NCBI GenBank assembly: GCA_019055375.1
Contig: JAHQIW010002019.1
Span: forward strand, 1 to 64,000
DNA length: 64,000 nt
DNA from: Parelaphostrongylus tenuis
Taxonomy: Eukaryota; Nematoda; Chromadorea; Rhabditida; Metastrongylidae
Direction of reading: 5' to 3'
Position 1 is the first letter of the stretch; every line of letters begins with the position of its first letter. The position numbers were made by a program, and so were the translations under genes. The notes below the pieces were generated by a model that ran no database searches, was not told the DNA's origin, and saw only the letters and a program-made list of their open reading frames with translations. Shown in pieces: positions 45,425-57,339 of this stretch.

Positions 45425-46160
45425 AAAATAGCATAACAACACCATGCAAAGCATGCTCTATCAGCCTGAACCCATTTCTGTCATCGTAAGCAAAATCAGC
45501 GGCGCATTCATAGGACACGCCGTCCTTGGACTTAATAAAAGTTGTCAATCTTCAAGGCAAATGGATGATGTCTCAGAACTGGATTTTGCTGAGAAACGGC
45601 TCCAGCGATAGGAAGAAGTGATATTTAGACGGCAACAAGTCAGGAATGGACAGACGATGATCCAGCAACTCCAGCCCTGTTCGGCCAACTTCCTCTTTGT
45701 CATTTTGGCAACATGAAGTCTCTCACTGTTTTGAAGTAGGATGAAAATGCGGCCACGTCTGCGTGACAGGGTTCGATTGCACGGTCAAGTGCTCACAGTG
45801 TCGCTTGAGACATAGATTGTGTCTACGACTGCAGCAAATCCCAGTGAACTGGCCCGGTACGATCCCAAAAGAAGATGAGTGTAACCTTTAACGCAAATCG
45901 AATTGGACGTGTAGTTGAAGTTCACCATTGGCTTGGTGACAGCCATTATTTCGGGCAACATGTTTACTTTTGAAAAAAACGATGCGATAACGAAAAAAAC
46001 GAAAAAAAAAACAAAAGGACGATGCCAAGAGTAGTTTCGCATCACGCAAGCCGAAGAGGATATCCTCTGTCGAAAACTGCGTCGGCAGCCAGAAATCGTT
46101 CTGTGCGAAAATTTGGCGAGGATCAACTAATCTGAACGTATTGGGACTCAATGAAAGCCA
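45425..46160 (-). pseudogene. mariner transposase relic inside an SLC1 intron
   Basis: Minus-strand blocks: MAVTKPMVNF (about 45950), FFWDRTGPVHWDLLQS in another frame (45830-45880), then GRIFILLQNSERLHVAKMTK and RKLAEQGW (45660-45755), corresponding to 'LL-DNARPH-AK-T---L--LGWE' with the second catalytic Asp replaced (QNSE). Downstream frames resemble the C-terminal 'F--SLEPFL' region down to about 45430. Heavily shifted and inactive. It lies in the intron between the TM1 and TM2 exons, on the strand opposite the gene. Confidence 0.7.
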
Positions 46161-47094
46161 ATGAACAAGGACTACTTCCTTGATTCTGGATATCATAAGC
46201 AAAACATGAAGACCATTTGCGAGATGGTCAGAGTCTTTTTACAAAAATCCGGGATAAAGTTATGATTCACAACGGGTCATTAGAGCGAGCAAAGCTCCCT
46301 AGGCTACTCTTATACACGACTACGAGAAATAATTTGCTGGCACCAGCTCGAGTCACTTGACCGCCAGTGGAGCACCATGTGGCACAGTGATCGTAAGCGC
46401 GATTACTCTGAATTGATTTTCAGTAGATCACTCTGCGTTGTTCAAACCGTGTAGAACATGCTGCGATACATATTTATTCCAGTTTAAACAAGAATGCAAT
46501 CAGTTCTACGTACGAAGTCCAAAGCGAAAAGAAGTTTGGAAAGTACAGTACAGACAATTCATCTCCGATTACAGTGGTGAAAGTAGGGTGTGCATGTGTG
46601 TGAGCGCGCTATCTCAGTAACCATTGGAAAGATTTTGTAATGAATCTCGTAGAGCAGGACATTAGTGCATGGAGTGGCCACGACTACTGCAGTAGGATCA
46701 TAAACATTACATCTGGCATTGGTCAAATTGTTGAACGTGGTATTAGATATATTTATACCTTACTCAAAGCATTAGTAATTTTTAACATCGCCAATGCTTT
46801 TGGTTCTAGACAGAAGACGACGCGTCTATTAAGGAAGGCTTAAAATCTCATAAATTCATGTAAAAGCTGCCACGTATGCTTATTGGTAACAAGGAAAATT
46901 TGAAGTTGAAGATAAATTGAGTGTGCTCTAGGAATAGACAGATCAGCGTCTTGAACTGTTTTGAAAACATTTATTAGATGTCGTTCTATTTTATCCCTGG
47001 GTCTTGTTGGAGTTTTTATCACTTCACTTTACTATTTTTCTGTGTATACCCACTGTTTCGCAAAACTGCCTACTTTTTATTTCGTTCAATTTAG

Positions 47095-47601
47095 ACCATT
47101 ATGGTGATGAACTTTCCTGGAGAGGTGTTAATGAGAATGTTGGCGTTGAGTGTTCTTCCTCTCGTTGTTAGTTCACTCATCTCAGGTTAGCACTAGTATT
47201 TCTTCATAAGTGTAACAAACTTCTCCCAATTTCGTCACTTCTTTACATATCAACTAAACGATTTATATCAATGCAGCATAATTCTCCAAGAGATGAGCCG
47301 TCGGTTTTTACGATCCTAGCAAGTTTTCCAGCATTCTGAGCATTCAGCCTTTCATCCGAATCCTTTCCTTTCCTCTTTTGTCCACTCTTTTTCTTCATTA
47401 TTCCTTTGAAAAGTTTTTGGCACCAGCAGAACGTAACTAGGTTAGAATTCTGCCTAAAGAATCTCATATTAGCTTAATTTAGGTCGTTTGAGTTTTGAAT
47501 GGTTTTATTTACGAATTACAAGATTAGGTGCGGAACAGACTGCAAAAATAGGATTGATGGCGCTCACCTACTATTTCGTAAGCACGCTTGTTTCTGTTAT
47601 T
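47095..47601 (+). CDS. SLC1 exons, TM2 to TM3 start (intact)
   Basis: Exon 47095-47185 encodes TIMVMNFPGEVLMRMLALSV then LPLVVSSLIS, the family 'FPGE-LMRML---LPL--SSL-SG' signature. After a 342-bp intron, 47528-47601 encodes GAEQTAKIGLMALTYYFVST then LVSVI ('G--A--YY---T--AV'). The phase-1 junction restores Gly. Donors GTTAGC and GTAAGT; acceptors TTTAG and ATTAG. A Lys-rich minus-strand frame in the intron (47243-47467) is probably chance. Confidence 0.85.
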
Positions 47602-48043
47602 GTAAGTTGACTTTTATTCTTTGAGCCTAAAGTAAATCTACTCTTTTTAACCAAAAAGGCTCACAGGTTAAAAAAACCTTTACTTATTTTCGTAACGAGG
47701 TTTTGTGCACAACGTTTTCTTAGTTTATAACTTGTAGTTTTCCACTACTACATCACTGTCGTAGCATGCGCGATTTACAAGCGCTTTCGAAACTTCCGTA
47801 TGAAAAGCTTTCTGCAACAAGTGCTTTAGTGTAATACTAAAAATAACGTATAGCCTCCCATCTACCCAGGAAGTTAAACTACGCTCTACAACTTGGGTCG
47901 GTTGGGGTCAGCCTTTCGGTTTTTTAAATTATTAAGCAGGGCCTTAGCCTTTTGAAAGAAAGCTTTTATTTGACAATACCATCACAAATTCTCCTAAAAA
48001 ATTTTTTTGCGATAATGGACTCACGGTACAACACAAATTTCAG

Positions 48044-48562
48044 ACCGGGATAATAATAGCGTTGTCCATTCATCCTGGCGACACAAAAATGAAAGCGGCC
48101 CTCGGTGAAGGTACAGAGGAAAGGAGAGTTAGAACATTAGACGCGATACTAGACTTCCTAAGGTATGCTTGTTCATGAAACATAAATATTATTAGAAATC
48201 AGTGTTCAAAGTCAAATTTAATAAACAGTCTTGTACATTACTGTTTTAACTGGATGATCACGATTATCTATTGCCGATAGTTTTAAAATGAATTGAAGAA
48301 TTCCAAAATTCTTCACAAAAAAAACTTCTTTTTACTTGTTAATCAAAAGCCTAATTTTTTAGAACTGATGTCATGTTCAGAAACGCGGTGCCGGATGATA
48401 TTGTAGCGGCCGCATACAAACACGTTGAGACTAAGTACGTCACCGTTCGTCGCCTAAGGATTCTGGAAGTAAACGGCAGTGATCAGTTGAATATGCTTAA
48501 CAGCACCACTTATGAGTACCTGAAGGCCATGATGGGGTACACCAATGGAGTCAATTTGCTTG
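48044..48562 (+). CDS. SLC1 exons, TM3 end and extracellular loop (+1 frameshift)
   Basis: 48044-48163 encodes TGIIIALSIHPGDTKMKAAL then GEGTEE; an extra A in the run at 48120-48123 shifts the frame before RVRTLDAILDFL. IHPG is a family hallmark. 48363-48562 is open and encodes FRNAVPDDIVAAAYKHVETK and the loop with two glycosylation sequons (NGS, NST), ending TNGVNLL G. Donors GTATGC and GTCAGT. Confidence 0.85.
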
Positions 48563-48576
48563 GTCAGTTATTCTTA

Positions 48577-48875
48577 AAGCTCTAGAAAGCTCTCGGCTTC
48601 GATCAATTTTTGAAGGATACGCCATGCATTCACCTTAAATTTTTAACTTTGCTTGAGATGACTGAATGCATATCTGGCCTTTACAATGACTTGCGGTAGC
48701 CTTCCGCTAAAGCGAGTCAATGCTGCTTATCCTCCAAAACAGTCTGAGATCATTTCGATACCAATTTACCGGACCCGGAGGGTTGGATGACTTGGAGAAC
48801 CATGAGCTCGAGATCAAGCCACTGACCTCGTTGTGTGACGCAAAGCGCCTCTAACAACTGCGCCACATGCGCTCT
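48577..48875 (-). mobile_element. SINE family 1 in an SLC1 intron, with target duplication
   Basis: Minus orientation, full length: head GAGCGCATGTGGCGCAGTTG then TTAGAGGCGC, B box TTGATCTCGAGCTC, family body, and a tail reduced to 'agctttaga/agct'. The 11-bp target duplication AGTTATTCTTA at 48566-48576 and 48876-48886 is perfect. It lies only 14 bp past the donor at 48563. Confidence 0.85.
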
Positions 48876-50099
48876 AGTTATTCTTATGAAGTGGCAATTC
48901 TGAGCTGCGCTCAGTCTATGCTCAACTATTTAGTCGATAGCATTAAGAAGTACAACGTAACTTGGCCTGCTTATTTGAACTGCAGAAACTCAGTCTTTCT
49001 TAGCATTGCTTTAAATGAGACCATCGCGCAGTTTGGATCTTCTAGTATTCAGTGTGTTGAATTACCCAACAAATCTTATTGATCCATGGTGCACTGAGCG
49101 CTTATGTTACGTAGTAAGTGTAGGTACTATGATATACATGTACGATCGTTCACTTCGTTCCTACTACTCGTCAGATCAAAAGTATTGAGTGAGTTAACCT
49201 ATGAATTTCTGTAAGCCACTATGTAATGGACAAATATACTTAAAAATTACTCCTATGAAGTGTGGTAAAGTCAAACTCATGACTAAAATCATTGGAGATT
49301 GAAAAACGCAGAGCGCTACTTTCATTATCCTTGTGGTATACTTCTTAGACTAGTAACTTTAGAGAAGTGTGGGCGAAACTTAAGCTGAGGAATTGTTGAT
49401 TCGTAGTTCTCTTTAGAGGCTTAGAATTAAGTGATTCAGTAGTTATCACCATCAACCTGGTTGCAGCTTATGTGTAGTAATGTCAGTCCTTCTCCGGGTT
49501 ATAGTTACCGCGAACTGTCCTTGAAGCGACTTATAGGATCACTAGGCTTTCCATCCTGTAAATTTGAAGATAAATTCATTTCCAACTCAAAACTCTTACT
49601 TCATGCTGAAATCTTGATTACTGAAAACGTTCATTGTCAAAGGCAGTTTGCGGTAACTATACGCCAGAGAAGGATTAACCTCACTGCACATAGGCTGCTA
49701 CCAGGTCGATGGTGTTAACTACTAATTTACTTAATTTTTGATTACTGGAAACATTCTTTGCTGTTTCTTTGCACTCGTTCGAGTATCTGAAAAGCTAGGT
49801 GAATTAAAGCGCTAATAAGGTTGAACACGCGCGTCCTGCTCGTAGTTTGCAGTTATTTTCTAGTTAACGAAGTTGCGCATGATAAATTAGGAATAATATG
49901 TTGCAAGGTAGGTATTAGGTCTAAAGTATTTAGAGCTTAAAAATCTCATGGCGGTGTGTCATGCATTCGGCACCCTCCTAAGGCATCGTATAGATGATTT
50001 AATGCATATTTGGTTACTCAACTATGTGCAGTAGATTAGATGTATCATAACCATTTACTAATCCTCTCAAAATGCGCAACCTAACTTCTGAACTCATAT

Positions 50100-50385
50100 G
50101 TGTATTCGATAGAATTTCTCCTGATAAGTGACGTGAGGTGGGTAGAGTAGTAGCAGTAGTAGTTCAACCGACTTTTCGGCAGCTCTCCTTTTTTGGAGAC
50201 TTTGGTCTAATACTACATACGTCCACTCTCTGGAGAAGGCGAGCCGCCGAAACGTCAGCCAAACTGCTACTGCTACTACTCTACCCCCCTCACTTCAGCT
50301 AATCAAGTTGAGTTCCTTCAATCGCCACGTATCAATTACTAATGCCGAGGTTTATAGAAAGTTGAACTTTGAATTATTTCAATAT
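50100..50385. mobile_element. Palindromic MITE-like element in an SLC1 intron
   Basis: Imperfect inverted arms 50129-50170 and 50256-50298 ('ggtagagtagtagcagtagt') enclose a centre with CTCTGGAGAAGGCGAGCC and GCCGAAACGTC. The right flank ('tatcaatta', 'atgccgag', 'tatagaaagt') and left flank match those of the element at 12236-12410, so they are one family; the CAGTAG-rich arms are specific to this copy. Confidence 0.7.
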
Positions 50386-50434
50386 TTAATTTCATGCGCG
50401 AATTTATTTGTGTAGGTCGGGCATGGAGTCACGT

Positions 50435-50600
50435 ATGTGCTGCAGTGTATGTCAAAGCAATATGTCTGATAATCATTTTTAAGCCATGCATGTGGTCTGT
50501 TATAAGGCAACCTATTGAGCCCGATACACATGTTTTGACGATGAAAGTCTTAGCAGACTGACAGTACTGCTCGTCTTTTGCCAATTCGTCCCCTATAGTA
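50435..50600 (-). mobile_element. Hammerhead-repeat remnant
   Basis: Minus strand contains ACATGTGTATCGGGCT (ribozyme stem III, cleavage site and stem I 3' strand) and the following conserved 'ccacatgcatgg' block, but the CUGANGA box is destroyed. Homologous to the units at 17, 20 and 41 kb. It lies in the SLC1 intron before the TM4 exon. Confidence 0.6.
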
Positions 50601-50782
50601 ATAGTAGGCGACGACAGACATTTTATCATTATCAGGCACATTGAAAGTCGAGAGTGGCCATAAGAAAACACTCAGAAAGAAATTTACGATATAACTGTCT
50701 TTGAGCAGTTTGCTACAAGTAGATCTTTTGTGAAAACTTTCAGGCGATTCTGATCTATACGCACCAACCAACAAAATTACAG

Positions 50783-50909
50783 GGATCATCGTCTTCTGTA
50801 CCATCCTAGGAATCGGTCTATCACAGCTTGGCAGTAAATCCATTGTGACAACATATTTTTTTGGAGCATTGGATAAAGCTGTAACTAAGCTCGTCACGGT
50901 TATAATGTG
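50783..50909 (+). CDS. SLC1 exon, TM4 (intact)
   Basis: Acceptor ATTACAG, donor GTGAGT. Encodes GIIVFCTILGIGLSQLGSKS then IVTTYFFGALDKAVTKLVTV and IMW, matching the family 'G-VVFS---G--L---G', 'FF--LNEA-MK-V--IMW' pattern. The split TG/G codon joins to the next exon as Trp-Tyr-Ser-Pro. Confidence 0.85.
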
Positions 50910-50944
50910 GTGAGTAGAAGGATAAGGATCTATGTTCTCTGCTT

Positions 50945-51178
50945 TAATGAGTTTTTAAGGAATGATGTGTGCATATGCTCTCGTTGGGCATTTTAGAAAC
51001 AATAGAATGTATGTCTGGTTTTTGAAATGACTGAGGGTGATCTGTTGATGTATAATGTCAGTATGACTTTCGTCTCAGACAACTCTGGACTCAATTTCTT
51101 GACCCCGGATGGCTGAATCGAGCCATCAACAGTGCGTGTGCTGAGGAGCACTTCCAACCGTTTTGATTCAGGCACCTC
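50945..51178 (-). mobile_element. SINE family 1, very diverged copy
   Basis: Minus-strand order matches the family: 'gaagtgctcctcagcacacg', 'gatggctcgattcagccatc', 'cggggtcaagaaattgagtc', 'ccagacatacattctattg'. The head and tail are degraded. A weaker fragment of the same kind may lie at 49940-50010. Confidence 0.55.
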
Positions 51179-51744
51179 ACCATATGATGAGTAGAAAAGA
51201 TTTTGTACAAGGTAGACGAAAAAGCAGTGAGTAATAGGTAGAATAGAGTGAAAGGAAGTGAATGAAAGAAGTACTAGGATTGTCACAACCTCTGAAGCCT
51301 GGTTTTTTGTTGGAGTCAATGGTAACAGTTTCTTTCACATCCCACGTAGATAGAGGTCTTTGAGTTTATGTGATAGTTTGTTTTTTATCATCTAAGGAAA
51401 ATTTAAGCGCACAAATTTAACTGACAGTTGATCGGATTCATTCTTCTCGGAGTCTTGATACAACTCTGTTAGAAGGTTTCGGACACCTCGTTATAGGCAG
51501 ATGTTACTCATGATAATCTGAAAAGTTTTTTGGGCAATGCTTGGTAACCATGTTTTCATAGTGATACCGCAAGAACAAGAGGTTCAGTTAATCCCAGCCA
51601 GGATGGAGCCGTTGCCTTATATGTATTTAAAGCATCACTTCTAAGGTTGTGCAAATCGCGACTTGAATTTTGTAAATATGTATACAGATAAGTGCTAAAA
51701 AGGAGAGGTTGAGATTACTTGACATGCTCTTTTGAATGAGTATG

Positions 51745-54545
51745 CGACTGCCATGGATCATTTTCATAGAAGGAGCTCTGCCAGACTTGCACGAGTGCAC
51801 GTGAGGTGTTCCCTAATGATGGATAGGGAAACTGAACGCAAATCGAAAGCACTAATGTGCTTCCCAGACATGCAAATGAAATCTCGAATTACTCTTTCTG
51901 TGGAGTCAGTTTGATATACCTTTACTTCTGCGAGTCAAACTGGCCGAAAGCCTGCAATCAAGCAGTTGATAGATACATGGAAGGCGGTTAAGAGTCGTCC
52001 AAAAAAAAAAAACTCCTCCCAGCCCCCAGAGAAAGAGTGGCACTATCCGCGAGCTTCCAGCTAACACGTTTAGAGCTTTACAAGCTATTTCTTGATGTCA
52101 AAAAAATGAAAATTATAAAGAGAGTGGGTTTTATTCCTGGGATATTTGAGAGGTCAAGTTATAGCACCGCAGGAAAGGACTATTATGAGGGCTCGCTGAA
52201 ATCTCAAAACCACATCAGAGTGGCGAAGTCGTAAGGGAGTAAGGTGACGACCTGTATCTATAATGCAGCATCCCGATAAACGACTCAGTTATCCAAGAAG
52301 GGAGGATCAGGTGTTCTACTGATGAACTGGCTGACACGAGAAGACTTCATTCATTTCAAATCATGACACCAGAAAGAAAGTGTTCTTTAAAACATGCGAT
52401 GACACAAATGTCGGCGGCGTTGGCGTTCTCGTTGAACAAGTTTGTCTACTAATGTTAGTTCGTTCAAACAACTTATACCACGGGTTGAACGTTTACACTC
52501 AAGGCCATCTGGGTCAGTGCTGGTTCACCATGTTGATAGATTTCGCACCAATACTAAGCCATGACGAAGATAAAGTCGAAACATTCTACTTGTACTTCAA
52601 AATTCTTGAGAGAAAACTTTACATTCTTCGTTATATCGTGTCGTCGAAAACGATTCTATGGTGAATTACAAGCGCAGACCCCCGCTTACGGAGGTGGCCA
52701 AGGTACTGTTCCAATGGGGAACACCACAAAAGAATAGAGTGCATCTTAGCACACTGGAGGGGAGACTAAGCCAATAAATTCAAACAGTAAAATCTTAAAA
52801 CTCCCGAAGACTGGGATTTGTACAAATTATTCGAGAAATACGACAGGCTCATCCAACATATGCAAGTCATTGCCAAGAATGCAGAGAATATGAGAGATAT
52901 CAAGAGCGTTTGTTCCTAAACTCTTCAGCTGATATGCCAACGTAAATTCGTACGAGCCACGTGCAACTGAAACAATAGGTCCGAGCATGTAAAGCGTTGC
53001 AGAGACGGGACAAAAGATAGTTCAAACAAAGAAGGCAACGGATAATTTCTAAGTTGCAAAGCGAAGAAGAGCTATTGCATCCCTATAAAACTTCGTCAAT
53101 CTGAAAGCCAAGATATCTGCGCTTGGACGCCTCGATGAAATATTCGCATCTTTCAGAACGGTGGTGTAAGAAATCAACTACGATCCCTACTCTGATCTTT
53201 TTATAAAACACGTCTTCTTACTTTTATATGAGACAAATGAGGTAGTATCGTAATTCTATTGGTTTACCCTTGTGAAATTCTACAAGTTTTTCCATCAATG
53301 AGAATCGAACAACAACTGGTCCACACAATGTGAGACGTGGACACCTGAAAAAACGTCTTGTCAGTCCTCATTAACACAGTGACCCGGCCATTCACACGCT
53401 ACCGCTACCTGCAGTACAGAAGGTTCCTCGTCAATGATAAAGCAGAGATAGCGCTGCAGTTTGAAGGGTAGACCTCTGTGATGCTGGCGACCATAGAACC
53501 ATCTGTTTGCTGCGAGTCTATAGACTGTTCTCTACAATTTGGATCGACCGACTCCGGAGAATTCAGTCTACGAACGAGCAGACTTTTGATAAAGATGTAG
53601 TGGTATAGACCACACCCACACTATAACAAGATTGACACGTTTCAAGAGAGTAGAAGAAAGCACTCTGTTTCATTTTTATTGATTTGAAGAAGACCTTTGA
53701 ATCCTCCGAAGCAGAAGCAGTATGGAAGCTCTGTACAACTAGGACATCTTCACTCAAAACACAGTGGTCTTTTGTGAAATATATAGAAATTCCACAACCT
53801 AAATTTTATTATTTTATAACAACCTCACTATCAACGTAAGAAGAGTTGGCAAGGCGATGCCATCCCACCAAAACAGCTTTGTTTCATAGCCCTTCCGTAC
53901 ATAAGAATGAGGTAACGTGCGATGGTAAATAGACGAACGGTAATGACACTATTGTCGATTTTTTGATCATAGCGTGCTTATTAGACCATGCATCAGCTAG
54001 GCGGAGCAAGTATCGATCGATTCCAACACTTCTTGTGAAAACTTGATTTTCGACTAAACCTAATGAAAACGATTTTTATGAGAAATTGATTGGTTTTTGA
54101 ATGCCCCAAATGCGCTCTACGGAATGAGTATCTAGGAATGCTTTATCAAATCTCCCATTGTATCTGTCTGGACCGGGTGTCAGTGTGATGAAAAACTATC
54201 TAACTTCAGCGGAGAGTATTAGTGAGCGACTGGTCTTGTAAGGTTAAACTTGAACGAACGAGAGCTGTTGCCGACTGAATTCTCCAAGATGTCAAACGCA
54301 CAGTAAGAAGACCATAAATCTAATTATGCCTGCCTTCTGGAAGAATATAGAGTAAGGATTTGGGCTCGGCGAGTTTGAGAACGGAGCTACATAGGGGTGT
54401 AAAGCGACCCTACAGCGAGATGACCCATTAGCTAGTCTTCAGCGCGACGGGAAAACTCTGAAAGCTTCATTAGCTCCTTCTCGAATCACTCGACGATCAT
54501 CGGGATGACAGGTGATACAGGTGTTGCAATGATTTCAGTTTTAAG
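51745..54545 (+). mobile_element. RTE LINE copy in an SLC1 intron, heavily decayed
   Basis: Same sense as the gene. The 5' UTR (51745-52010) aligns with that of the minus-strand element at 30.5-30.96 kb ('gatggataggg', 'gcgagtcaa-ctg', 'gcaatcaag'). The endonuclease remnant TCDDTNVGGVGVLVEQ is at 52395-52440. RT motif A CFIFIDLKKTFESSEAEAVW is at 53665-53725. The 3' end 'tcactcgacgatcatcggga', 'tgacaggtgatacag' is at 54485-54520, matching 27720-27750. All frames are broken. Confidence 0.8.
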
Positions 54546-54583
54546 GCGAAGATTACAATTTTGCTTTCGTAAGCCTAATCCTA

Positions 54584-54615
54584 GGGCAAGGGGGTGGGGG
54601 AAAGAATGGGTGGGG
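54584..54615 (+). other. G-quadruplex-capable G-run cluster
   Basis: Five G-runs of three to five G, separated by CAA, T, AAAGAAT and T, just downstream of the RTE 3' end. This fits the G3+N1-7 pattern and is unusual in such AT-rich DNA. Confidence 0.7.
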
Positions 54616-54932
54616 ATGCCGTGGTTGTGCTGCTCGGCGCAGCTTGACGCGGTAATGATTCCACAGCCTCCGAACACTCTACAGATAACGAACACTCGAT
54701 CCTGGCTGTTCTGAGAATGCAAGGAGATGTGCTCGACCAGTATTCCATGACGTTCATGAAGAAGACGAGAAGCGATCTGAATGCTAAAAGTACAGGACTC
54801 GCACAGGAGAAAAAAGTTGTGATGACGAGCTAAATTAAGTGTTAATGAAAATAAAATGTGATTATATAACTGCTATAGTGTTGGATGCGTACCAAACTAA
54901 AACTATTATTGAATTATTTCTATGGATTTCAG

Positions 54933-55031
54933 GTACTCTCCTTTGGGAATTCTATGCTTGGTCATAGGAAAATTCTTGAACCTGATTTTCTACCTGGTAC
55001 ACCATGGACACTTGGACTGTATATGCTTACG
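54933..55031 (+). CDS. SLC1 exon, TM5 (-1 frameshift)
   Basis: Acceptor TTTCAG, donor GTTTGT. Starts YSPLGILCLVIGK; the A-run at 54969-54972 is one base short of the frame that gives ILEPDFLPGTPWTLGLYMLT, the family 'GKI-E-----LG-YM-TV' continuation. The uncorrected frame runs on without family similarity. Confidence 0.8.
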
Positions 55032-55868
55032 GTTTGTTACGTATCAGTGTGCTTTTGGCAAATTTATGCTAATTGCTTCATAGTATCGTCTTTTTTCTTA
55101 TCCTTTGGAGCACAAGTTTAGCAGTTTATATAGTTTATAGCTTATCCTTTATTTAGCTAATCCTCTATATATAAGGGTATGTTGGCCAATAGGTGAGAAG
55201 AATTGAACTAATGGCACACGAGACATCAAGCTCATCGCAGATTCTGTCTAGATTTATATGAGATGTAGTAATATTAACCGAATACATGAGATTTTATGTA
55301 TTACGATCACCTCGTATTGTAACATTCTCTTCAACATCATTGCTTAATTATTTCGTCAGCGACAACTCCCAGCTCTAATCTAATACACATTAATGGTCAG
55401 CTGAAGCAATAAAGTTAAAGAAACAATGATTGCCGAATGGGCACATCACTGGGCCGACCAAATTTTTCATCTTTTGTGATTACCTAAACAATAGGACAAC
55501 TTTCCGCAAATGCTCTTCTGACCCGCACTAACGTAGTGGATACGTACGATGACGGCTCTCTCTAACGGAACTACCCAAGAAAGGTTCGGGGAGAATTAAT
55601 CGTGTGAAGTCCTCAGCGTCATACACGAGAATGCTGAAAATCTCGAGCGGCGCTCGAGGCATCAACAAGTTCCGAGATTTTGTGTGCAACGGATGCAAAT
55701 CAGCGAATCAAATGAATGAGGTACTGACTGTTTACATTTTTTTCTTCAACTCACTGAACTTCAGCTCACTCACTAGTAATCCAGGCTAAATTTTTTATTT
55801 ATCATACAGAAAAAGAAAACTTTACTAATGAATTTTGAAGAATTCTGGCGAATAATCCTTCCCGTCAG

Positions 55869-56205
55869 GTTTTGATCGGACTAGGAGTACATCTCTTCAT
55901 TTCTATGCCATTGATATTCCTCATCACTACGCATAAAAATCCTTACGTTTTTATGCCCGGACTTCTCCAAGAGTGGATAACAGCTATTGGAACCTCCTCG
56001 AGGTTTGTTTTTTATAGAATGTGAACAATCTCCTGTGATTCTGTATTTTTCATAATCTTCGAAAATATGCCATGTTGAATTTGTTAATCAACACCAATTT
56101 AGTTCGGCGACACTTCCAATCACCTTTAATTGTGTAGAAGAAAATCTCAACGTTGATCGAAGAGTTTCACGTTTTGTAATATCCATCGGTTCTGCTGTCA
56201 ATATG
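55869..56205 (+). CDS. SLC1 exons, TM6 and hairpin 1 (intact)
   Basis: 55869-56002 encodes [20 protein letters not shown] then [20 protein letters not shown]; the Ser-rich substrate loop [12 protein letters not shown] is split across the intron to 56103-56205, which continues [20 protein letters not shown] and GSAVNM. These match hairpin 1 ('[11 protein letters not shown]') and 'VD-RV-RFV-P-GA--NM'. Donors GTTTGT and GTAATG. Confidence 0.9.
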
Positions 56206-57096
56206 GTAATGTTCTAGATATACTAAAGAGTGAAGAAATATCTGAATTGATTTTCAGAAGCAACTATTTGCTGCTAATTCCACCTCTGATCTTTTAGCTC
56301 TCAGTTTTATGTTCTTTTGCGCTTCAAAATAATTTCCAAACCCATCACGTCCTGGATACGGTGAACGATAAAAGCTGTCATAATGATGCTATTCGTCACG
56401 GATACAATGCTAGTTCGACCTCATCTGAAAACCTGTTCGATCTCTTGTTTATGCCAGTTCGGCAAATAAGCACCAGATTCAACGGTGAAGGTTAACTCCC
56501 CGAAATGTAAACGAGGACAAATCCACAGCTTTTTCACTGTTTCGATAGAATTGACTCAAAAAGTAATCACGAAGTAGACAAAAACTATGAACATTTAATC
56601 AAGTCCTCATATGAAAAGTTCGGAGACCACCGTGAATGATGGACGCCAGAAAATGTGTCGAACAGTAGAAGTCCTAGGACTCGCAATGAAGAAATCTGAT
56701 GACGGGTAATGTAAACAAGCAAGTACACGTTATGCTAATAAATAAAAAGCGAATCCCTAAGGACACCCTCTTCTACTTCTTGAGTTCAGAAAACCATACC
56801 TATCTTAATAGCATCAAATATTTGAATATTAATTGGCCTGCGACATGACTTGTGAATACCTACAAATTCTTTGCGGTAGTTCAATTTTACTGGGTTTGTT
56901 AGCGATTCAACACATAATAATCTCTGATTATGGATTTTAGTCCTATTATTTGAACCTAGTTACCAATTATCACTCACTACACCAAGTAGAAGAAAAAAAA
57001 TGATCCACAATTTACTAGAATGTCATGAAAACGTTTAGAAAAGAATATTAGCGAAAAAAACAGACAATTCAAGAATATAATAATGTCATGATAAAG

Positions 57097-57188
57097 GATG
57101 GAACTGCGTTGTGCATGGCGGTTGCGGCGATTTTCATTGCTCAACTGAACGGTGTAGAAATGTCGTTTCTGCCAGTAATTAGTGTTAG
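57097..57188 (+). CDS. SLC1 exon, TM7 NMDGT motif (intact)
   Basis: Encodes DGTALCMAVAAIFIAQLNGV then EMSFLPVISV. With NM from the previous exon it completes NMDGT, the sodium/substrate motif. The usual Tyr-Glu after TAL is Cys-Met here. The acceptor ATAAAG is weak compared with the other exons; donor GTTAGT. Confidence 0.85.
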
Positions 57189-57339
57189 GTTAGTAATATA
57201 CCGTGTAGTAAAGTCCTTTTGAAATTTCTTCATGACATTAAGTCGATTCATAATATCTGGCACCAGAACAATAAACACCAAATTCGTCGTTCAATTGCGC
57301 ATTATCTTGCAAACGTTTTGCTAAATGAATTGCCTATTT

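Noticed and set aside
47243..47467. 74-codon Lys-rich minus ORF inside an SLC1 intron
   Set aside because: No homology recognised, opposite to the host gene, and AT-rich introns yield such frames by chance.
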